Of a stretch of DNA of 34,003 bases, positions 27,486 through 34,003 are shown piece by piece. The first letter of the stretch is position 1. Every line of letters begins with the position of its first letter. The position numbers were made by a program, and so were the translations under genes. The stretch lies in contig NZ_JAEMRD010000021.1 of the NCBI RefSeq assembly GCF_016463485.1, positions 1 through 34,003 on the forward strand, read 5' to 3'. This DNA comes from Brevundimonas sp. Lineage in GTDB: Bacteria > Pseudomonadota > Alphaproteobacteria > Caulobacterales > Caulobacteraceae. The notes below the pieces were generated by a model, which was given only the letters and a program-made list of their open reading frames with translations, was not told where the DNA came from and did not search any database.

Positions 27486-28867
27486 ACCGCACCCTGTTGA
27501 TCGCCCGTCGCGAATACATGGCCTATGCCCGGACGGTCGGGTTCTGGCTGTCGCTGCTGGCCTTTCCGCTGTTCGCCGTGCTGGGCGGCGCGATCCCGAT
27601 CCTGATGCAGACGTCCGAGCCCGTGCGGCGGGTCGTCCTGATCGAACAGGGACCGGAGGCGCAAGGCCTGTCGGCCGCGGTACGTGACGCCCTGGCCTCG
27701 GATGCCAAACGCCGTCAGGACCGCGCGAAGGAAGCCGCCGAGACGGCTGCCGCGACGGGGGCCCAGACCTCTGCCGCCGGTGATGCGCTGCGGTCCCTGT
27801 CGAGGCCGTCCATGCGACTTGTCCAGGCCCCGGCCGACATGGCCGCCGCTCCGAACGGCCCGGCCCAGGAGGCTGTGGTGCGTCGCTATCTGGAGGACGA
27901 AGACACGCCCCGCGACCAGCGGATCAGCGCGGTCGTCTTCCTGACGCGGATCGAGGGCAAGCCGTCCGCGCGGGTCTGGACCAGCCGCGCCACCGACGAC
28001 ACGGTCGAGGACTTCGTCCGCGCGGCGCTCAAGACCTATAACCGCAAGGAAACCTTCGCCCGGGCCGGCATCGATCCGACCGTGGTGCAACAGACCGAGG
28101 AGTTCCGCGCCGACGTCAGCGTCTTCTCGCCCCGCGCGGCCAGCGGCGGCGAGGTGTCTTTCAAGGACAAGCTGCCGGCCATCATCGGCCTGATCAGTGG
28201 CTTCCTGTTGTGGTCGCTGATCATCACCGGCGCCTCGATCCTGCTGAACAGCGTGATGGAGGAGAAGTCGAACAAGATCCTGGAGGTGCTGCTGTCCTCG
28301 GCCTCGGCGACCGAGATCCTGGCCGGCAAGGTGCTGGGGGTGGCGTTGCTGACCCTGACGGTGATGGGGGCCTGGGGCGGGATCGGCCTGTTCGGCCTGC
28401 TGACGGCGGCGCCGGCGCAAGGGGCGCAGGTGCTGGAGATCCTGTGGGGCGGCGGTCTGCTGGCCTGGTTCGTGGCCTTCATGGTCGGCGGATACCTGAT
28501 GTACGCGGTGCTGTTCGCGGCCATCGGTGCCTTCTGCGAGACGCCGCGTGACGCCCAGACGCTGATGGGGCCGATCATGATGATCCTGGTGGTGCCGATG
28601 ATCACCATGCAGATGGCCCTGACCTCGCCGGACAGCCCGGTGGTGCGCATCCTGTCCTGGATCCCGCCGTTCACGCCCTTCCTGATGATGGCGCGGATGC
28701 CCTCGCACCCGCCGCTGTATGAGTCGTTGGGCGCGCTGGCGGCCATGTTCGCCTTCGCCCTGTTCATGGTCTGGGTCGCGGGTCGGGCGTTCCGGGCCGG
28801 TGCCCTGTCGGACGTGAAGCTGAGCTGGAAGGCGTTCGGGTCGGCGATTCGTGGAGGGGGTCGGTAG
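27482..28867 (+). CDS. ABC-2 type permease (NatB/YhaP-like)
   Basis: 461 residues. The first helix (about 18-42) follows 'LLIARREYMAYARTVGFWLS'. A large extracytoplasmic region (about 45-230) comes next, then five C-terminal helices in the ABC-2 pattern, beginning 'IIGLISGFLLWSLIITGASI' with the conserved 'MEEKSNKILEVLLSSASATE' segment. This arrangement is that of NatB and related exporters. It is coupled to the ATPase gene by a 4-base overlap. No other gene seems to belong to the operon. Confidence 0.92.
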   Translation: MNRTLLIARREYMAYARTVGFWLSLLAFPLFAVLGGAIPILMQTSEPVRRVVLIEQGPEAQGLSAAVRDALASDAKRRQDRAKEAAETAAATGAQTSAAGDALRSLSRPSMRLVQAPADMAAAPNGPAQEAVVRRYLEDEDTPRDQRISAVVFLTRIEGKPSARVWTSRATDDTVEDFVRAALKTYNRKETFARAGIDPTVVQQTEEFRADVSVFSPRAASGGEVSFKDKLPAIIGLISGFLLWSLIITGASILLNSVMEEKSNKILEVLLSSASATEILAGKVLGVALLTLTVMGAWGGIGLFGLLTAAPAQGAQVLEILWGGGLLAWFVAFMVGGYLMYAVLFAAIGAFCETPRDAQTLMGPIMMILVVPMITMQMALTSPDSPVVRILSWIPPFTPFLMMARMPSHPPLYESLGALAAMFAFALFMVWVAGRAFRAGALSDVKLSWKAFGSAIRGGGR

Positions 28868-29030
28868 GGCACCTGTCGGGCGCGTCTTTAGGTAGAGATT
28901 TGTTCCTGGAAATCGAATTTTCTACTTATTGCTGTATGTGCCGAATCAGACATTACTCGGTCTGCAAGAATGGATCGCGGCGGTAGCTGATCTCGGCGTC
29001 CCACGCGGCCCCTGTAGGGAAGGCGTTGCG
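28868..29030. other. AT-richer intergenic leader
   Basis: Between the permease stop and the next gene is a stretch visibly richer in A and T than its surroundings, especially 28888-28960. It contains GTAGA and TCTAC copies that could pair. It may hold the promoter of the orphan gene or be residual transferred DNA. A frame from TTG 28929 is open here but has no ribosome site at its start. Confidence 0.35.
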
Positions 29031-29420
29031 ATGGGTAGACGTGCGGATCCTGATGTCTGGGCCCTCACAGGCCGGGAAGGACTAACTGACTTTCTGGAAC
29101 TTTACCGCGCCTGGCACGAGTTGGTGGACTACGATCCGCCACCGGTCTTGGGCGAGACGGCGCTGGAAAGCGACAGACGCGGCGAAGCGGCCTATGCGCG
29201 GTTGAAGGCTGTGGAAGCCTCGTTGCTTAATCATCAACCGACATCGCCAGTTGAAATTATCGGAATGCTGGAAGTCATCGCTAGCGATGAATGGGTGAGC
29301 ACCGATCAGATGAACGCGATTCATTTGATCCAAAGCCATCTGGCAACCAAAAGCTTGAAGAGGGCGATCTCGCGCCAGACGATTATCGCACCGGAAGCTC
29401 TTTCCCAAGTCTCGATCTGA
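29031..29420 (+). CDS. Orphan hypothetical protein
   Basis: 129 residues from ATG 29031, chosen for the GGAAGG seven bases upstream; the frame is open back to 28929. It is mostly helical and acidic in its first part ('GLTDFLELYRAWHELVDYD'), then 'VEIIGMLEVIASDEW', and ends 'SRQTIIAPEALSQVSI'. Codon use is less GC-biased than in neighbours (several AAA, ATT, TTG and CTT codons), suggesting later arrival. I recognise no family. It lies between the exporter and crcB on the same strand, 70 bases from crcB. Confidence 0.5.
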   Translation: MGRRADPDVWALTGREGLTDFLELYRAWHELVDYDPPPVLGETALESDRRGEAAYARLKAVEASLLNHQPTSPVEIIGMLEVIASDEWVSTDQMNAIHLIQSHLATKSLKRAISRQTIIAPEALSQVSI

Positions 29421-29490
29421 TACGAGACGAAGAGGCGGCGCTTCACGCTGACCCCTTCGCAACCGGTCGCAGCAGGCTATAAGCCCGGCC

Positions 29491-29886
29491 ATGATGCGTT
29501 TTCTGCTGGTCGGCTTCGGCGGAGCCCTGGGCTCCATGGCGCGCTATGGCGTGGGGCTGGCAGCGGCCCGCGTGGTGCCGGGCGCGACCTGGCCGTGGGC
29601 CACGATGACCGTCAACGTCGTCGGCGGCCTGTTGATGGGGCTGCTGGTCGGTTGGCTCTCGGCGCGGGCCGGGGCTGAAGGTGAAACCCTGAGAGTGTTC
29701 GCGGCGGTCGGCATTCTCGGCGGGTTCACGACCTTTTCGGCGTTTTCACTTGAGGTCGTTCTGATGATCGAGCGGCGTCAGTATGCGGCGGCGGCGGCCT
29801 ATGTGCTCGCGTCGGTCGTGGTCTCGGCGGCGGCGCTGATGGTCGGGCTGATGATCGCGCGACGGGCGTTCGGAGTTTCGGCATGA
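29491..29886 (+). CDS. crcB: Fluoride exporter CrcB/Fluc
   Basis: 131 residues with four membrane helices. Family marks: 'GGALGSMARYGVGL', 'WPWATMTVNVVGGLLMGLLV' (the N in the pore-lining TxxVN segment) and 'GILGGFTTFSAFSLEV' (the GGxTTFS motif that contributes the central sodium site and phenylalanines). Fluc proteins form dual-topology dimers that let fluoride leave the cell. One full-length copy is present, so a homodimer is expected. The 70 bases upstream do not show the fluoride riboswitch pattern. The stop overlaps the next gene by 4 bases. Two consecutive ATGs leave the exact start open by one codon. Confidence 0.95.
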   Translation: MMRFLLVGFGGALGSMARYGVGLAAARVVPGATWPWATMTVNVVGGLLMGLLVGWLSARAGAEGETLRVFAAVGILGGFTTFSAFSLEVVLMIERRQYAAAAAYVLASVVVSAAALMVGLMIARRAFGVSA

Positions 29887-30935
29887 GCTACGACCCCAAC
29901 GACGACGCGCCGGACGCCCCCAAGGCCAGGGGGCCGGTCGGGGCGGCGGAGGCGCAGATTCTCTATGTGGCCGAGGCCGAGGACGGCATCCGGCTGGACC
30001 GCTGGTTCCGGCGGCGCTGGCCGCATCTGTCGAACATCCAGGTGCAGAAGATGGCGCGCGGCGGCCAGATCCGTGTCGACGGCTCGCGCATCAAGCCCGA
30101 AGGCCGTCTGACGGCGGGTGCCGCCGTGCGGGTGCCGCCAATCCCCGAGCCGATCGTGCGGGCCCCGGGCGAGCACATGGCCCTGACCCCGGCTGACGTC
30201 GCCTTCGCGAAGTCGTTGGTGATCTTCGAGGACGACCTGGTCATCGCCCTGAACAAGCCCCACGGCCTGGCGGTGCAGGGCGGGACCAAGACGACGCGGC
30301 ACGTCGACCGTCTGCTGTCGGCCTGGGGCGAGGGGATGGAGCGGCCGCGCCTGGTGCATCGGCTCGATCGCGATACGTCCGGCGTCCTGTTGCTCGGCAA
30401 GGGACCGGAGGCGGCCAAGCGGCTGTCGGGAGCCTTCGCCCGGCGTCAGGCCAAGAAGACCTACTGGGCCATCGTCCACGGCATGCCCAAGCCGAACGCC
30501 GGTCAGATCGATCTGGCGCTGAAGAAATCCGGCATCAACGACTATGAGATCATGCGCCCGGCCGAGCCGAAGGAGAACGGGGCCGAACCGGCCGAGACGG
30601 CCTTCGCCCTGATCAGCCATGCGGGTCAGCGGGCCTCGTGGATGGCGCTGCGGCCCTTTACCGGGCGGACGCACCAGTTGCGGGCACACATGAAGGCGAT
30701 CGGACATCCGATCCTGGGCGACCCCAAATACGGCGATGAGCGATCGGCCGAGCTGTCGGGACCGCTGAAGCTGCAACTGCATGCGCGCAGGATCGAGCTG
30801 GATCATCCGTCGGGCGGGCGGCTTGTCGTCGAGGCGCCGATCAGCGCGGAGCTGCGCGCCGGCTTCCAGCATTTCGGCTTCGACGAGGGCGAGGCGGACT
30901 ATGACCCGTTCGAGGGCGTCAGGCGGATGCGGTGA
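29883..30935 (+). CDS. RluC/RluD-family 23S rRNA pseudouridine synthase
   Basis: 350 residues. An S4-type RNA-binding segment (about 36-90: 'IRLDRWFRRRWPHLSNIQVQ', 'GGQIRVDGSR') is followed by the synthase domain with 'NKPHGLAVQGG' and the catalytic motif HRLDRDTSG at 159-167, where D162 is the nucleophilic aspartate. Later motifs include 'KTYWAIVHG', 'RPFTGRTHQLRAHM' and 'HPILGDPKYG'. It is coupled to crcB by a 4-base overlap. RluC is the closest classical type, but the exact uridines modified cannot be read from sequence. Confidence 0.92.
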   Translation: MSYDPNDDAPDAPKARGPVGAAEAQILYVAEAEDGIRLDRWFRRRWPHLSNIQVQKMARGGQIRVDGSRIKPEGRLTAGAAVRVPPIPEPIVRAPGEHMALTPADVAFAKSLVIFEDDLVIALNKPHGLAVQGGTKTTRHVDRLLSAWGEGMERPRLVHRLDRDTSGVLLLGKGPEAAKRLSGAFARRQAKKTYWAIVHGMPKPNAGQIDLALKKSGINDYEIMRPAEPKENGAEPAETAFALISHAGQRASWMALRPFTGRTHQLRAHMKAIGHPILGDPKYGDERSAELSGPLKLQLHARRIELDHPSGGRLVVEAPISAELRAGFQHFGFDEGEADYDPFEGVRRMR

Positions 30936-30944
30936 ATAAGATTT

Positions 30945-31069
30945 CCGCTCATCCCGGCGAAAGCCGGGACCCAGTGTTTTGGGCGATCAGTCTGTCCGCG
31001 TCTTACGGCCCATGTCCAACGCACTGCCTTACAAAAGAACTGGGTCCCGGCTTTCGCCGGGATGAGCGG
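30945..31069. repeat. 125-bp nested palindrome (REP/MITE-like element)
   Basis: Two perfect 31-base inverted arms (30945-30975 and 31039-31069) enclose 63 bases. Each arm itself contains the hairpin CCCGGC-GAAA-GCCGGG with a GNRA-type loop (and its complement), so both small hairpins and one large stem are possible. The near-match extends inward (GTTTTG facing CAAAAG). The element begins 9 bases after the pseudouridine synthase stop and ends 5 bases before the HAD gene start. The arm core is a dispersed intergenic repeat I know from several alphaproteobacterial genomes. No transposase is present. Confidence 0.88.
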
Positions 31070-31074
31070 CAGGT

Positions 31075-31761
31075 ATGAAACCCCTCGCGGTCTTCGACAT
31101 CGACGGCACCCTGGTGGACTCGCGGGCCTCGATCCATGAGGCGTCGTGCGAGGCGGCTCGGGCTTTGGGCCTGGCCGAGCCGGACTATGAGCGGGTGCGC
31201 CAGGGCGTAGGGCTGAGCCTGACCGAGGCGATGCGGCAGCTGGAGCCGGGGCTGGATGCGGCGGGGCTGGCGGCTTTCGTGGCGGCGTTCCAGAGCGCGT
31301 TCCGACGGCTGTATGACTCGGGCCACGAAGAGCCGCTCTATCCCGGGGCGATGGACCATCTGCACCGGCTGAAGGCCGACGGATGGCGGCTGGCCCTGGC
31401 AACGGGGCAGAACCGGCGCGGCGTGGCGCGAAACATGTTGCGCGAGGGCTGGGCCGACCTGTTCCTGTCGTCGCATTGCGCCGAGGACGGTCCGGGCAAG
31501 CCCGATCCGGCCATGCTGAGCGCGGCGATGCGGGCGTGCGATGCCTGTCCCGCCACCACCGTGATGATCGGCGACACGGCCCATGACGCGACCATGGCGG
31601 TCAATGCCGGGGTCGTGCCGCTGGGCGTGGCCTGGGGCTTTCACACGCCTGAGGAACAATGGGCGGCCGGGGTCGTGCATGTGGCTTCTGATTTCACCGA
31701 CCTGGAGGCGGCGCTGGCCCGGTTCGCCGCCGAAGCCCGCCCGCAACGCCTGACCGCCTGA
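31075..31761 (+). CDS. HAD-superfamily hydrolase, phosphoglycolate-phosphatase-like
   Basis: 228 residues. Motif I 'VFDIDGTLVDS' (D8, D10), cap domain helices, motif II around 'LALATGQNR', motif III lysine in 'GPGKPDPAM' and motif IV 'MIGDTAHDATMAVNAGV'. This is the Gph/PGP branch, hydrolysing small phosphate esters in the cytoplasm. The substrate is not certain. The start is immediately after the palindromic element: AGG lies only one base from the ATG, and the only usable purine run (GAG, 31064-31066) is inside the repeat arm. Ten bases separate it from the ATP12 gene. Confidence 0.92.
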   Translation: MKPLAVFDIDGTLVDSRASIHEASCEAARALGLAEPDYERVRQGVGLSLTEAMRQLEPGLDAAGLAAFVAAFQSAFRRLYDSGHEEPLYPGAMDHLHRLKADGWRLALATGQNRRGVARNMLREGWADLFLSSHCAEDGPGKPDPAMLSAAMRACDACPATTVMIGDTAHDATMAVNAGVVPLGVAWGFHTPEEQWAAGVVHVASDFTDLEAALARFAAEARPQRLTA

Positions 31762-31771
31762 GACCCGAACG

Positions 31772-32536
31772 ATGAGCCACATCCCGCCACTGGACCCCAT
31801 GGTCGCCGCCCGGAAGGGATTCCGCGAGTCCGAGGAACGGCTGAAGCGGTTCTGGAAGACCGCCGGGGTCGAGGCCGTGGAGGGCGGCTGGCGCGTCGTG
31901 CTGGACGGCCGGCCGCCGAAGACACCGGCCCATGCGGTCTTCGTCCTGCCCACCGAAGCCGCCGCGCGACTGGTCGCCGACGAATGGGACGCGCAGGGCG
32001 AGTTCATCGAACCGGGAACCATGCCCGCCACCCGACTGGCGGCGACCGCCATCGACCGCGTCAGCCAGACCCGCGAACCTGTCGCCGAAGAGATCGCCGC
32101 CTACGCCGGGTCCGACGCGATCTGCTACGTCGCCGAGCATCCGACGGGGTTGGTGGCGGAACAGGCCAGGGCCTGGGGGCCTTGGCGGGACTGGGCAGCA
32201 GCGGAACTGGGCGTGGTGCTCGAGGTCGCCGAGGGGATCATCCACAAGGCCCAGGATCCGTCGGCGATCGCGCGGGTGCGGGCGCTGGCGCTGGAGGCCG
32301 ACGACTTCGCCCTGACGGCGCTGGCGACGGCCGTGCCCCTGCTGGGCTCGGCCGTACTGGGTCTGGCGGTGATGCGCGGGGCGCTGGCGGGCGAGGCGGC
32401 CTTCGACCTCAGCCGGATCGACGAGGCCTATCAGGAACGCCAATGGGGCGTGGACGCCGAGGCCGCTGAACGCACGGCCGCGCGGCGGGCCGAGGCGGTG
32501 CTGGTCGATCACTGGTTCAGGGCGCTGGAGCGCTGA
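31772..32536 (+). CDS. ATP12-family F1-ATPase assembly chaperone
   Basis: 254 residues matching the ATP12 family: 'RFWKTAGVEAVEGGWRVVLD', 'RPPKTPAHAVFVLPTEAAAR', 'VADEWDAQGEFIEPGTMPAT', 'AYAGSDAICYVAEHPTGLV' and the C-terminal 'EAYQERQWGVDAEAAERT'. In mitochondria ATP12 binds the alpha subunit of F1 during assembly, and alphaproteobacterial homologues are thought to do the same. The string crcB-rluC-HAD-ATP12 is a recurring neighbourhood in this class. Its TGA is followed immediately by the first operator-like palindrome of the next unit. Confidence 0.92.
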   Translation: MSHIPPLDPMVAARKGFRESEERLKRFWKTAGVEAVEGGWRVVLDGRPPKTPAHAVFVLPTEAAARLVADEWDAQGEFIEPGTMPATRLAATAIDRVSQTREPVAEEIAAYAGSDAICYVAEHPTGLVAEQARAWGPWRDWAAAELGVVLEVAEGIIHKAQDPSAIARVRALALEADDFALTALATAVPLLGSAVLGLAVMRGALAGEAAFDLSRIDEAYQERQWGVDAEAAERTAARRAEAVLVDHWFRALER

Positions 32537-32537
32537 C

Positions 32538-32601
32538 TTTCCAATCCGGAAAGTTTTCACTTGCCAGGCTGGAAAGCGTGCGTCATTTTCCAGTCTGGAA
32601 A
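32538..32601 (+). promoter_or_regulatory. Three operator-like palindromes (TTTCCAGnCTGGAAA)
   Basis: Three 15-base sites: TTTCCAATCCGGAAA (32538-32552), TTGCCAGGCTGGAAA (32561-32575) and TTTCCAGTCTGGAAA (32587-32601). The third is a perfect palindrome around its central base; the other two differ from it at two positions each. Centres are at 32545, 32568 and 32594. The last site ends just before the GAGG ribosome site of the 32613 gene. The likely binder is the winged-helix protein encoded second in this operon, giving autorepression; this is inference. Confidence 0.7.
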
Positions 32602-32612
32602 GTGAGGACGCC

Positions 32613-33071
32613 ATGCCTGAACCCGAGACCGACATCTCCGACCCCGCCGAGGCCCTGGCCTCGCTGAAGGCGGCGCGCGGCGCGGTAGGGCGCAATATGA
32701 CCTATCCGTTTGGCTACGACCTTCTCTACGGCGGGGTCTGCGCCCTGCTGGTGGCCGGTCAGGGACTGCCACAGCCCTGGGCCGTTCTGACGGTTCCCAT
32801 CGCCCTGGGGGCCTTGGCGCTGATGGTGCGCTGGTGGAAGAATCGGTTCGGCTTCTGGGTCGACGGGTTCCAGCCCAAGGGCGCGCGCTGGGTCGCCGTG
32901 GTCGTCGGGGTGCTGTTCGCGGCCCTGACGATCGGCTCCCTGGTCGGGCGCGAGAAGGGTATTCTGTGGCTGCCGCTGGCGATGGGAGCCGTTGCCTTCG
33001 TCGGTGCCGTCGTGGGCGGGCGCTGGTGGATGGCGGTCTATCGTCGCGACCTGGCCGAGACCGTCGAATGA
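32613..33071 (+). CDS. Small four-helix membrane protein co-transcribed with a winged-helix regulator
   Basis: 152 residues. A soluble N-terminus ('DPAEALASLKAARGAVGRNM') leads to 'TYPFGYDLLYGGVCALLVAG' and four hydrophobic helices at about 37-52, 55-72, 91-111 and 116-140. There is a conserved-looking 'FGFWVDGFQPKGARWV' loop between helices 2 and 3. The family is not recognised beyond resemblance to uncharacterised membrane proteins paired with small regulators. GAGG lies five bases before the ATG. It is coupled to the regulator gene by the overlap ATGA. Confidence 0.8.
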   Translation: MPEPETDISDPAEALASLKAARGAVGRNMTYPFGYDLLYGGVCALLVAGQGLPQPWAVLTVPIALGALALMVRWWKNRFGFWVDGFQPKGARWVAVVVGVLFAALTIGSLVGREKGILWLPLAMGAVAFVGAVVGGRWWMAVYRRDLAETVE

Positions 33072-33364
33072 GCCTCGTGCCCGCGCTCGACCCCGTCATC
33101 CATGCCCCGGGACGGCTCCAGATCTGCGGCGTGCTGGCGGGGGTTCAGGACGCCGAGTTCGCCATGGTCCGCGATGCGGTCGGGGTGTCGGACTCGGTCA
33201 TGTCCAAACACGTCAAGCTGCTGGAAGAGGCGGGCCACATCGCGGTGTCGAAGGTGGCTTCGGGCGGCCGCCAGCGCACCTGGCTGAAGCTGACGGCGGG
33301 GGGGCGCAAAGCCTTCCAGGCCCATGTGGCGGAGCTGACGCGGCTGGCGGGGGTCGCTCGCTAA
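33068..33364 (+). CDS. Winged-helix transcriptional regulator (HTH_34/MarR-like)
   Basis: 98 residues from ATG 33068, overlapping the preceding stop; the frame is open further upstream but those codons are inside the membrane-protein gene. The whole protein is one winged helix: 'RLQICGVLAGVQDAEFAMVR', 'VGVSDSVMSKHVKLLEEAG' (recognition helix), then the wing 'SKVASGGRQRTWLKLTAGGR' and a dimerisation helix. Such regulators are usually encoded with a membrane protein and repress their own operon. The three palindromes at 32538-32601 are the obvious candidate sites. Confidence 0.88.
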   Translation: MSLVPALDPVIHAPGRLQICGVLAGVQDAEFAMVRDAVGVSDSVMSKHVKLLEEAGHIAVSKVASGGRQRTWLKLTAGGRKAFQAHVAELTRLAGVAR

Positions 33365-34003
33365 CCCTGCCGATAAGGCGACATCTCCACCGTCATCTCC
33401 TCGATCCCCTGAAGCACCGCAGGCCGTTCGCGATCGAGGTAGTCGGCGACGGCGTGGCGAAGGCCCCGGTTCTCGATCCAGTGGGCGGAATAGACGGGGG
33501 AGGGCAGATAGCCGCGCGCGACCTTGTGCTCGCCTTGGGCACCGGCCTCAACCCGGGACAGGCCGTGCGAGATCGCGAAGTCGATGGCCTGATAGTAGCA
33601 GAGCTCGAAATGGAGGAAGGGCACCTCTTCCAGCGCGCCCCACTGGCGGCCGTACAGGGCGTCGCGGCCGATGAAGTTGAGGGCCCCCGCGACCGGCGTC
33701 TCGTCGCGGAACGCCATGATCAGGGCGATCCGGTCGGCCATGGTCTCGCCGATCATGGAGAAGAAGGCGCGGGTCAGGTAGGGGCGGCCCCACTTTCGGC
33801 TGCCGGTGTCCATGTAGAAGGCGAAGAAGGCGTCCCAGTGCGCCTCCTTGATCTCGGTGCCGGTCAGGACGCGGATGTCCAAGCCTTGCTGGGCATCTCG
33901 GCGTTCACGGCGGATGGTCTTCCTCCGGTTCGACGACAGGGCGGCGAGGAAGTCGTCGAAGCTCCCATAGCCCCGGTTCCGCCAGATGAACTGGGTGTCG
34001 ATG
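33361..34003 (-). CDS. GNAT-like protein of the COG3146/DUF482 family, 3' part (5' end outside window)
   Basis: Open from the right edge to the stop at 33361, at least 213 residues, so the N-terminus is missing. The visible part reads 'IDTQFIWRNRGYGSFDDFLA', 'SSNRRKTIRRERRDAQ', then 'YMDTGSRKWGRPYLTRAFFS', 'FRDETPVAGALNFIGRDALY', 'LHFELCYYQAIDFAISHGL' and 'GAQGEHKVARGYLPSPVYSA'. These are typical of the COG3146 family, about 380-400 residues long and related to FemAB/peptidoglycan N-acyltransferases. The acceptor substrate is unknown. Its stop overlaps the convergent regulator gene by 4 bases. Confidence 0.88.
   Translation of the reverse strand, partial: IDTQFIWRNRGYGSFDDFLAALSSNRRKTIRRERRDAQQGLDIRVLTGTEIKEAHWDAFFAFYMDTGSRKWGRPYLTRAFFSMIGETMADRIALIMAFRDETPVAGALNFIGRDALYGRQWGALEEVPFLHFELCYYQAIDFAISHGLSRVEAGAQGEHKVARGYLPSPVYSAHWIENRGLRHAVADYLDRERPAVLQGIEEMTVEMSPYRQG

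Noticed and set aside
28890..28935. GTAGA/TCTAC inverted repeat after the exporter genes as a terminator
   Set aside because: The stem is only five pairs with a long loop and no clear T-run directly after it; noted only as part of the AT-rich leader.
29421..29490. Fluoride riboswitch before crcB
   Set aside because: The 70-base gap was read for the conserved fluoride-aptamer pattern and no convincing match was seen. crcB seems to lack one here.

Overview
The window is a high-GC, gene-dense piece of an alphaproteobacterial chromosome. It most resembles Caulobacterales and probably Brevundimonas. That placement is inferred from the intact phoR-pstC-pstA-pstB-phoU-phoB order with long PstC/PstA forms, the crcB-rluC-HAD-ATP12 gene string, the short-chain-fatty-acyl type XRE regulator, and an intergenic palindrome built on the CCCGGCGAAAGCCGGG hairpin. 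No rRNA, tRNA, CRISPR array or insertion sequence was recognised. There is no gene-free stretch longer than 300 bases.

Layout. 1-1211 is the 3' part of an RTX/serralysin-like secreted protein. 1214-1654 holds two small minus-strand genes, divergent from a WYL regulator (1744-2730). A zinc-metallopeptidase-like lipoprotein follows (2778-4226). A minus-strand block then reads, in transcription order: a two-helix Cache-domain sensor with no output domain (7121-5982), a pentameric ligand-gated ion channel overlapping it by 4 bases (5985-4843), and a ParD/RelE-type toxin-antitoxin pair (4799-4234). Next come an XRE/acyl-CoA-type regulator (minus), a small unknown gene (plus) and an MHYT hybrid histidine kinase (minus).

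11494-18214 is the phosphate regulon: PhoR kinase, PstC/PstA/PstB transporter, PhoU and PhoB, without pstS. A three-unit Pho-box-like repeat lies between phoR and pstC. A second ParDE-type module faces phoB tail to tail. Hsp33 (minus) diverges from an unusual membrane-tailed short-chain dehydrogenase (plus). A single-chain fusion of a SerB-type phosphatase to 3-phosphoglycerate dehydrogenase (SerA) follows, then a GDSL autotransporter esterase, an M23 peptidase, a small membrane protein on the other strand, and a NatA/NatB-like ABC exporter.

28868-29490 contains an AT-richer leader and an orphan gene. The crcB-rluC-gph-ATP12 string comes next, interrupted by a 125-bp nested palindrome. The last complete unit is a two-gene operon of a small membrane protein and a winged-helix regulator, preceded by three near-identical operator-like palindromes. 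The window closes inside a COG3146-type GNAT protein.

The most unusual system is the Cache-sensor plus pentameric channel pair. The sensor has a periplasmic ligand-binding module and a HAMP-like tail but no kinase, cyclase or chemotaxis domain, and it is translationally coupled to a relative of the neurotransmitter receptors. The SerB-SerA fusion and the triple operator array are the next most interesting items.
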